Positions 58,501-64,000 of a DNA stretch of 64,000 bases are shown in pieces. Within the stretch, counting starts at the first letter, position 1. Each line of letters begins with the position of its first letter. The stretch spans positions 59,686 through 123,685 of the forward strand of contig CALAWP010000068.1 of the NCBI GenBank assembly GCA_937895345.1, written 5' to 3'. The position numbers and the translations under genes are program-made. The notes beneath the pieces were generated by a model. It was not told the DNA's origin and ran no database searches. It was given only the letters and a program-made list of their open reading frames with translations. Source of the DNA: an uncultured Paenibacillus sp. Lineage in GTDB: Bacteria > Bacillota > Bacilli > Paenibacillales > Paenibacillaceae.

Positions 58501-59081
58501 ATTGCGCCTCCTCTTGAGCGGTTATAATCGTCAATGGTGATGGCGTACAATTTGACATCCTCATGATTTTGTTTGACGAAAATTTGCTTGCGAAGAATTC
58601 CTTCAAACAACAGGCCGGACTTCTCCATCACCTTTGCGGACCCCCAATTTTCCAGGTGACATCTGGCTTCGATTCGAACGACTCCCATTTGTTCAAATCC
58701 GAACGCAATTACTGCTCTAACCGCTTCCGTCATGTAACCTTTGTTCCAGCAGCTGCGTGACAACGCATAACCCAGCTCCGCTCTTGCGTGTTTCGTATCC
58801 CAATGGACAAACCCGGTTGTGCCAATCAACTTGCCGCTTTCCTTCTCCTCGACTCCCCAAGGCGCAACCTCATGCCGATTGTATTTGCCCATTACCGCAT
58901 CCAAGTACATTCTCGTATCGTCCAGCGTTCGATGGCTGTACCAGACGGTATACTTGGAAACGTGTTCATCCGAACAGTACTCGAACAGGTCCTGCTCGTC
59001 TTCCATCCGCAGCTTTCTTAATAGCAATCGATCCGTTTCAAGAACAGGCAGATCGGAAAAGATGTCGGCAATATTCATCAT
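58497..59081 (-). CDS. GNAT-family N-acetyltransferase (RimJ/RimL type)
   Basis: 194 residues. LETDRLLLRKLRMEDEQDLF opens a RimJ/L-like protein; LGYALSRSCWNKGYMTEAVRAV and ARCHLENWGSAKVMEKSGL are the acetyl-CoA and Cys/Asn-type core motifs. It probably acetylates an N-terminus or small molecule. It overlaps the downstream GNAT by ATGA, so the two are co-translated. Confidence 0.85.
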   Translation of the reverse strand: MMNIADIFSDLPVLETDRLLLRKLRMEDEQDLFEYCSDEHVSKYTVWYSHRTLDDTRMYLDAVMGKYNRHEVAPWGVEEKESGKLIGTTGFVHWDTKHARAELGYALSRSCWNKGYMTEAVRAVIAFGFEQMGVVRIEARCHLENWGSAKVMEKSGLLFEGILRKQIFVKQNHEDVKLYAITIDDYNRSRGGAI

Positions 59082-59110
59082 GTTCTCCCTCCCGTTTGTA
59101 AGTGATCAGT

Positions 59111-59707
59111 CTATGCTTTGAGCGATATGGCTGCACATTCTTTTACGGTACTCTCCAAAATATAAACGACTTCTTCGAAATTTAAAATTTCCAGCATCTC
59201 TTCTTTCGCTTCATCTCTTCGATCAAAATCCGCCTTCAAATCTTCTACGAGTTTCGGGAGACACAACCAGTCGATTTCATCGATACGGACCGTCATCGCT
59301 TCCAGCGGTTCGAACCTTAAGGAGTAGTAATCGATTAACTTGCCGTTCAATCTCCAGAAATCTCTGTAATAAGCTAATTGAGCCTCCTTCTTGTCAGGCT
59401 GAGGCAGATGTTTGATTTTTTTGTCATAAATGTCGTCTACCCATACGACATCCGATATTAAATGATAAAAATAACCTGAATAAAACGGTTCGTCCATATG
59501 CTTTTTATATTTTTCCTTGAACGCCAAATAATCAACGAAAAGCTTCCCGTCGCTATTCTTGCGTATAAAATGAGATACGGCCTTCGGCACATTCATATGT
59601 TTATGTACATCCGGCGCTATGCTCCCCAAAATAAATTGCGGATCATCGATATGCAATTCCTTGGCCAGAAGCGAAGATATGCAATAATGCATGACTCTGG
59701 ATCCCAT
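59111..59707 (-). CDS. Zinc-dependent phospholipase C-like protein
   Basis: 198 residues from MGSRVMHYCISSLLAKELH at 59707 (AAGGAGG). HYCIS, GSIAPDVHKH, SHFIR and HLISDVVW are the His/Asp ligands of a three-zinc phospholipase C/P1 nuclease-like domain. The downstream part is helical. The usual signal peptide is absent, so this is an intracellular member. Substrate is unknown. Confidence 0.75.
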   Translation of the reverse strand: MGSRVMHYCISSLLAKELHIDDPQFILGSIAPDVHKHMNVPKAVSHFIRKNSDGKLFVDYLAFKEKYKKHMDEPFYSGYFYHLISDVVWVDDIYDKKIKHLPQPDKKEAQLAYYRDFWRLNGKLIDYYSLRFEPLEAMTVRIDEIDWLCLPKLVEDLKADFDRRDEAKEEMLEILNFEEVVYILESTVKECAAISLKA

Positions 59708-59726
59708 ATTCACCCTCCTTGCATCC

Positions 59727-60209
59727 TTATTGCGAACTAATGCTTGATTCTGTGCTAGCTCTCCAATCTTCATACAATTGATCAGTAGTTGTTTCTAATA
59801 TCCGTTCAAGTTGCAGCGGGTCTCTAATCATCTCGTTAAAGGTGGCGATTCCATAAGTGTCTACCAAATATTTCACGATCATTCCGCTATAAAAATAGGC
59901 CGAGCCTCCAAAATCATCGAAGTACTCGGGGGTTTCCAGCTGTTCCTTCGTTGGAAAGTGTATAGGAGGCGGTCCCTCCTTCAATGCTGCATCAAGCTGC
60001 AAAGCAGCGTAATACGCCGTGCCTTCATCCAGCCATTTAATTTGCCCGACTACAGGATTGATTTGTTGAATAACGGCATGAACAAATTCGTGGACTAATT
60101 GAAACGTATATTCCGTCTTTACTTCTGGATCGGTTAAGTCTGTCGGCGTGTACACCTTAATGATATTATCATTGGCATCATAGGTGCCCTCGGTGACTCC
60201 ATAATCCAA
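59727..60209 (-). CDS. Peptidase MA-like zinc metallopeptidase, apparently N-terminally truncated
   Basis: 160 residues from a TTG at 60209. LVHEFVHAVIQQ is a HExxH zinc site and KWLDEGTAYYAA supplies the third ligand; DLYGIATFNEMI follows. Homologues of this class carry a propeptide-like N-terminus of 80-100 residues and usually a signal peptide, missing here, and an in-frame TGA stands two codons before the TTG. No good ribosome binding site is present. It may be a remnant of a longer gene or an accidental partial copy. Confidence 0.5.
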   Translation of the reverse strand: MDYGVTEGTYDANDNIIKVYTPTDLTDPEVKTEYTFQLVHEFVHAVIQQINPVVGQIKWLDEGTAYYAALQLDAALKEGPPPIHFPTKEQLETPEYFDDFGGSAYFYSGMIVKYLVDTYGIATFNEMIRDPLQLERILETTTDQLYEDWRASTESSISSQ

Positions 60210-60217
60210 CTCTCATT

Positions 60218-60733
60218 TTATTTTAATACATATCCATCGAGAGAATGTTCCATTAATGCGTTGGAAATGGCTAACGCCTCCGTTCGATTGGCCGCGGGCG
60301 CCGTAATCATTAGGCCATTGTCTCCGGACCAACCATGCTCTTTATCCAGCACCGTAAGGGTGAACTTGCTGAAAGTTTTGTCGAAATATATTCTTCCTAC
60401 AGCGTGGATGTACGGCTTGGCATTGTGAACATAGGGGTAGACCAACAGCACTGCGTTGTCCTTATTGAAACGCAACTCTACTTTGCGCTGATTAAGAGGA
60501 ACCGGCATTTCCTCGCCTTCAAGCTCGATCGTTCCGATAAAGGTTCTGTTGCCCGTTATTCTTTTATACAACTTTCCTTTTACATGAACTTGTATGGGTT
60601 GCTCATAACTCGGAGCTGCCGCACCCAGCCTGTATTTGATGCCTTGCTCTTGCAAATCGACAGTCCGCGGGTAAAAATAATAAACAGCAGCAGCCAACAA
60701 GATCACCATACCCGCGAATATCCATTTCTTCAT
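60218..60733 (-). CDS. Membrane-anchored hypothetical protein
   Basis: 171 residues. An N-terminal helix (WIFAGMVILLAAAVYYFY) anchors an extracytoplasmic domain of mostly beta strands (YEQPIQVHVKGKLYKRITG, VELRFNKDNAVLLVYPYVHN, YFDKTFSKFTLTVLDKEHG). No family was recognised. It ends 9 bp before the truncated peptidase start. Confidence 0.55.
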   Translation of the reverse strand: MKKWIFAGMVILLAAAVYYFYPRTVDLQEQGIKYRLGAAAPSYEQPIQVHVKGKLYKRITGNRTFIGTIELEGEEMPVPLNQRKVELRFNKDNAVLLVYPYVHNAKPYIHAVGRIYFDKTFSKFTLTVLDKEHGWSGDNGLMITAPAANRTEALAISNALMEHSLDGYVLK

Positions 60734-60742
60734 ATAAACACC

Positions 60743-61249
60743 TCAATCGTTCCGATTCGTTCCGTTCTCTTTACTTTCTCTTCCATTATTTTTTACGACT
60801 TTTTCCATGCTTCTATTGAAAATATAAAGGTACATATCATTTTCATCAGGTTCAAAATTTTGCTTAATGAATCCGGCACGTTCCAAACACTTTATGCTGG
60901 CATAATTATCGCAGTCGACCCATGCTTCAAAAATTTCCGTAAACGATAACGCCTTCAGATGAACCATTTCTTTCAACATGTTCTGGCCGTAACCTTGATT
61001 TCGTTTGTTTGGGTTTACCAAATAGGAAATGCCGGCAGTCTTATAGCCAGTCACCTCTACGCTAAGTTCTCCGATTAATTCGTTCTGATCGTATACTCCC
61101 CATATCCAATAATCGAGACGGCTGTTCACAAAGGAATAAAACTCATCCAATTGCTCTATCGCTATTCGTTTTCTGGTTTCTTCGTCATCATGCCACTTTT
61201 TAAATTTAGGGATTAGGTCGGGATGAAAAGGTACAAAATGAAGCGACAA
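60743..61249 (-). CDS. GNAT-family N-acetyltransferase
   Basis: 168 residues. YLVNPNKRNQGYGQNMLKEM and DCDNYASIKCLERAGFIKQN are the GNAT core, with an N-terminal KKWHDDEETRKRIAIEQL strand. It belongs to the AacA4/RimJ-like group. It is the fifth such gene in the region. Substrate is unknown. It precedes the membrane-anchored gene by 9 bp. Confidence 0.8.
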   Translation of the reverse strand: MSLHFVPFHPDLIPKFKKWHDDEETRKRIAIEQLDEFYSFVNSRLDYWIWGVYDQNELIGELSVEVTGYKTAGISYLVNPNKRNQGYGQNMLKEMVHLKALSFTEIFEAWVDCDNYASIKCLERAGFIKQNFEPDENDMYLYIFNRSMEKVVKNNGRESKENGTNRND

Positions 61250-61329
61250 CTAAGCTCACCTGCTGCCTTCTATTCAAGATATACTTCTATATCTTACCAC
61301 ATTATAATTTTGTTGGGTAGAAATAGGAA

Positions 61330-61368
61330 AACCGCCAAATCTCTATCCTTCATAAAGATTTGACGGTT
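61330..61368 (-). terminator. Terminator between the GH43 gene and the GNAT gene
   Basis: 13 bp arms (61330-61342 and 61356-61368) with one mismatch, then TTTCCTATTT on the minus strand. It lies 31 bp after the GH43 stop. Confidence 0.7.
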
Positions 61369-61399
61369 CTATTTTATGAAATGGTATAGAAAGATCGAA

Positions 61400-63214
61400 C
61401 TACAACTTCACGGGCTGCATCAGACCGTCTGCGCCAAACGTCACGCGATCGATGCAAACTTCGCGGTGATAGCCTTTCCCTTCCGTAAACCGGGTAAGCG
61501 GCGTCACAAACCGGTGATACGCCATCCAATAATCATCGGTTCCCGGCTCGTTCATAATCGAATGATGGCCGGTTCCGAGCATTTGTTTCTCCGCATTTTT
61601 GACCAGCACGGGGTAGTGATAGGTTACGGGACCGTACAAGTTCTCCGATGTGCCATAATTGACGTGATAATTTTCGCTTCCCGTATCGTCGCAGGACCAG
61701 GTGAAGTGGTACAAGCCGCCCCGCTTCAGCACGGTTACAGCTTCTCTGAAATCATGGAGCCCATCCAGATTTTTCATCGTTTCCTCACGAATGCTGACCA
61801 TATCGTCGTTAAGCTCTACGATCGCCGCATCCCCGTTGCCGAACAGCAGGTACGAGGCCCCGCCTTCTTCGGTATAAACGGCAGGATCGATCGTCTGTCC
61901 CATCTGGATCGACAAGCGCTTCATTAATTCCATTGTGAGAAGCGGCTCAGGTTGCGCAACGAACGGGCCCGTCGGCGAATCCGCCACCGCTACTCCGATC
62001 GCACTGGAACCGGTTTCAGTCTTGCCGCAAAAATAAAAGTAATATTTCCCGTTCCTGCTGGCAATCGCCGGCGCCCATGCGCTTCCAACCGCCCATGGCA
62101 CGTCGGGAGACAGCAAATCGACGATGACGCCTTCGTCTTTCCATATTTTCATATCCGGTGAAGAAAAGACGTGGAATTGCGTACCAGACCAGCCGGTGAA
62201 GCCGTCGGTCGTCGGGTACAAGTAATAACGGTCGCCGAATTTCGCCAGATCCGGGTCGGCGAACTGGCCGGGCAATACTTGGTGGCCATCGCCGTAAGCC
62301 GCAAGAAGACGAGTGCACTCCTCGGCCGTAATCGGCAGCACGCTGCCATGGCGTTTTTTGTTCGCGCCCAAATCAAAGGAGCCGTCCTCAAGTACGGTAA
62401 ATTTTCCGCTGTCCAGATCGGCCGTCAACAGAGGGAGGTATCCTTTCCCTTCCGCAAACCGGTCGATGATTAAGCACCATTCGTCGCGGTCGTTCAGCTT
62501 GTAAATTTGCGGTCCTTCAACGCCCATAATCGCTTCAAGCTCAGGAGCATGCAGCGGCGCAAACGCAGACTTGTCCAGCGACATTCCTTTTTCCGCCCGA
62601 ATGTTTTTGGTCGTTTCGTCCTTGGAGAACCGGTAGTACGCACCGTTATGAGCGATGATAGTTGTATCGATAATGTGGTTGTCTCTTTCTATGTACTTTT
62701 CAGTTGGACTGAACGTACGGAAATCTTTGGTGCGGGCGCTGTATATTTTCTGCTTATTGTCCGATTCATGCTCTTCTTTGGTTGCCGAAGCCCAAAACAC
62801 CAAAAAATCGTCCGATTTCTCATCGTAGATCGCTTCCGGCGCCCATACGCAACCGGCTCCCGGGACCCCGACCGTAACCGCCCACGGCTCGGACCACCGT
62901 ACAAGATCTTCCGACTCCCAAATGATCATGTCGCGGCTGCCTTCATTGGCCGCAACGTGCCATCCTTTTCCGTTGGCGATGCGAAGATCGGTCGCGATCA
63001 AATAAAACTTGTTTTCTTTCGGAGAACGAATCAGAAACGGGTCGCGCACCCCTTTCTCTCCAATCGTGGAACGAAGCACCGGCAAGCCTCCATTTAGATC
63101 CTTCCAATGCAAGCCGTCTTCGCTGTAAGAGAAATAAACCTGCTCCCCGTCCGGTTGCTCCCCGATAAAATGCGTCAGTAGGTAACCGCTGTACTTGCTA
63201 GCTTGTGTCGACAC
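61400..63214 (-). CDS. Two-part GH43-type glycoside hydrolase
   Basis: 604 residues from a GTG at 63214 (GGGAGGAAC). The N-terminal half (about 1-330) has DPFLIRSPKENKFYLIATDL and WAPEAIYDEKSDDFLVFWAS; the C-terminal half (about 331-604) has FADPDLAKFGDRYYLYPTTD and GWSGTQFHVFSSPDMKIW. Both are five-blade propeller patterns of family GH43 with catalytic Asp near the start of each repeat. It should act on arabinan, xylan or arabinoxylan. No signal peptide, so it is probably cytoplasmic. Confidence 0.85.
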   Translation of the reverse strand: MSTQASKYSGYLLTHFIGEQPDGEQVYFSYSEDGLHWKDLNGGLPVLRSTIGEKGVRDPFLIRSPKENKFYLIATDLRIANGKGWHVAANEGSRDMIIWESEDLVRWSEPWAVTVGVPGAGCVWAPEAIYDEKSDDFLVFWASATKEEHESDNKQKIYSARTKDFRTFSPTEKYIERDNHIIDTTIIAHNGAYYRFSKDETTKNIRAEKGMSLDKSAFAPLHAPELEAIMGVEGPQIYKLNDRDEWCLIIDRFAEGKGYLPLLTADLDSGKFTVLEDGSFDLGANKKRHGSVLPITAEECTRLLAAYGDGHQVLPGQFADPDLAKFGDRYYLYPTTDGFTGWSGTQFHVFSSPDMKIWKDEGVIVDLLSPDVPWAVGSAWAPAIASRNGKYYFYFCGKTETGSSAIGVAVADSPTGPFVAQPEPLLTMELMKRLSIQMGQTIDPAVYTEEGGASYLLFGNGDAAIVELNDDMVSIREETMKNLDGLHDFREAVTVLKRGGLYHFTWSCDDTGSENYHVNYGTSENLYGPVTYHYPVLVKNAEKQMLGTGHHSIMNEPGTDDYWMAYHRFVTPLTRFTEGKGYHREVCIDRVTFGADGLMQPVKL

Positions 63215-63488
63215 TACACGTTCCTCCCAGATGACGAATATTGATAACGCTTAACTTCCCCTATTATTGTAAAGGAGTTTGACGCATTTAAAAAGTCTTT
63301 TCCTACTTCAACATTTTAACTAGTCGTTTGACAACGCTGCTACTGCTCACCAACAGTAGCATACCACTTATCGGAATTGGAATCCAAATGTGCTAATTGT
63401 CCATCTCTTTTTTTCTCTGCGCGTCTCTTTCAATCGCTTCTTTAATGATGACAATCTCCAATGAAATCGACTCCGTTTCTTGTTTGAA

Positions 63489-63923
63489 TCATTTTTTTTC
63501 TTCAACCACCCGAAAATAATGCCCATTCGGATCATAGAAGGTAAAATAGGCGAAATCACTTGTAAATTCCGGTTCTTTATCGATATGGCCGCCCGACTTT
63601 TTAATCCGATCATGCAAAGCAAGCAAATCATTTGTTAACATCTCAACCATCGTGACATGCCTCTTGTCATTTGTGATCCAGAACGAACGAGGAAAAACGA
63701 ACTTCAATTGCGTAATATCTTCCGGTTTAGTTTCCATCAAAAATATGCTTGGACCATTTCCATTCGTTAATGAGATATGTGCCTCGCCGAATGAATAATC
63801 TGCCGAAATCAAATCATAACCCAAAACATCGCAGTAAAAATCTACCGACTCCCTTAAATTTATAACCGGGAATCTCAGGCAGCAATAACCGTTCACCAGC
63901 GCATGATTCGTTTTCCCGCTCAT
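63489..63923 (-). CDS. VOC-family (glyoxalase-fold) protein
   Basis: 144 residues with paired beta-alpha-beta modules. LRFPVINLRESVDFYCDVLGY and EAHISLTNGNGPSIFLME form the first, and VEMLTNDLLALHDRIKK with FAYFTFYDPNGHYFRVVEE the second. DPNGHYFRVVE is the strand that normally carries the metal-binding Glu. It may be a dioxygenase, glyoxalase or drug-binding protein; no group can be fixed. Confidence 0.78.
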   Translation of the reverse strand: MSGKTNHALVNGYCCLRFPVINLRESVDFYCDVLGYDLISADYSFGEAHISLTNGNGPSIFLMETKPEDITQLKFVFPRSFWITNDKRHVTMVEMLTNDLLALHDRIKKSGGHIDKEPEFTSDFAYFTFYDPNGHYFRVVEEKK

Positions 63924-64000
63924 AAGTATCCCTCTCCCTGATCATATTGTTTACTGCCACATTGGTTGGCGGAGAAATCCTGGATTTTCGTCACTTCATC

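Noticed and set aside
1..64000. CRISPR arrays, transposases, integrases, tRNA or rRNA genes
   Set aside because: None were seen on either strand by reading; there is no spaced direct-repeat array and no recombinase domain.

Overview
The window looks like chromosomal DNA of a spore-former-type Firmicute, most likely Paenibacillaceae (Paenibacillus or Cohnella). The reasons are strong GGAGG-type ribosome binding sites almost everywhere, a T-box leader, B. subtilis-like nas genes, Bacillales families (DUF6376, YfiT/DinB-type, CsaA, DUF3592, DUF1835), many glycan-degrading enzymes and a moderately high GC content that falls in parts of the right half. No rRNA, tRNA, insertion sequence, prophage or CRISPR array was seen. 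About 60 protein genes are present, most on the minus strand.

Layout. 1-4.0 kb: end of a sensor-domain membrane protein, then an ArsR regulator, a UvrA-like ABC protein and a flavin reductase read as one unit. 4.0-7.0 kb: a MurA paralogue with Asp in place of the catalytic Cys, behind an FHA/winged-helix regulator. 7.2-14.2 kb: an amino-acid oxidase, a DUF1835 protein, a DUF3817-MFS fusion, an acyltransferase/DUF6320 pair and an AbrB-type transporter. 14.3-18.7 kb: a large glycosidase and a divergent AraC regulator interrupted by one in-frame TGA. 18.7-20.9 kb: SfsA and an ECF-type sigma factor with a partner. 21-26.3 kb: an ABC permease, a lipoprotein binding protein, a 2x[4Fe-4S] ferredoxin and an APS-reductase-like flavoprotein, divergent from a regulator made of an excisionase-type HTH joined to a copy of the same binding-protein fold. 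26.3-27.8 kb: a second sigma-factor operon with two small proteins that share a repeat. 27.9-29.9 kb: methionyl-tRNA synthetase with a T-box leader. 30-34.9 kb: an ABC-F ribosome-protection gene with a leader-peptide attenuator, a PadR regulator/hydrolase pair, and a TetR regulator/phosphotransferase pair. 35-45.1 kb: a complete nitrate/nitrite assimilation operon (nasD, E, F, B, C) controlled by an ANTAR two-hairpin leader, with the ANTAR regulator and a degenerate TrpD-like protein divergent. 45-64 kb: miscellaneous housekeeping and accessory genes, including five GNAT acetyltransferases, a broken yfiT-like gene, a probably truncated metallopeptidase, csaA, a rhamnogalacturonan lyase with a ricin-type lectin tail, and a two-part GH43 enzyme.

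How genes work together. The clearest circuit is nitrate assimilation: promoter, two ANTAR hexaloop hairpins, a terminator that excludes the second hairpin, and the ANTAR protein itself. The ABC-F gene has equally readable attenuation logic. The most likely under-described module is the 21-26.3 kb locus, where a transporter-type binding protein appears to have been re-used as the ligand-sensing half of the local regulator. The two pectin/arabinan enzymes and the GH106-like enzyme fit a plant-polysaccharide-degrading soil lifestyle.
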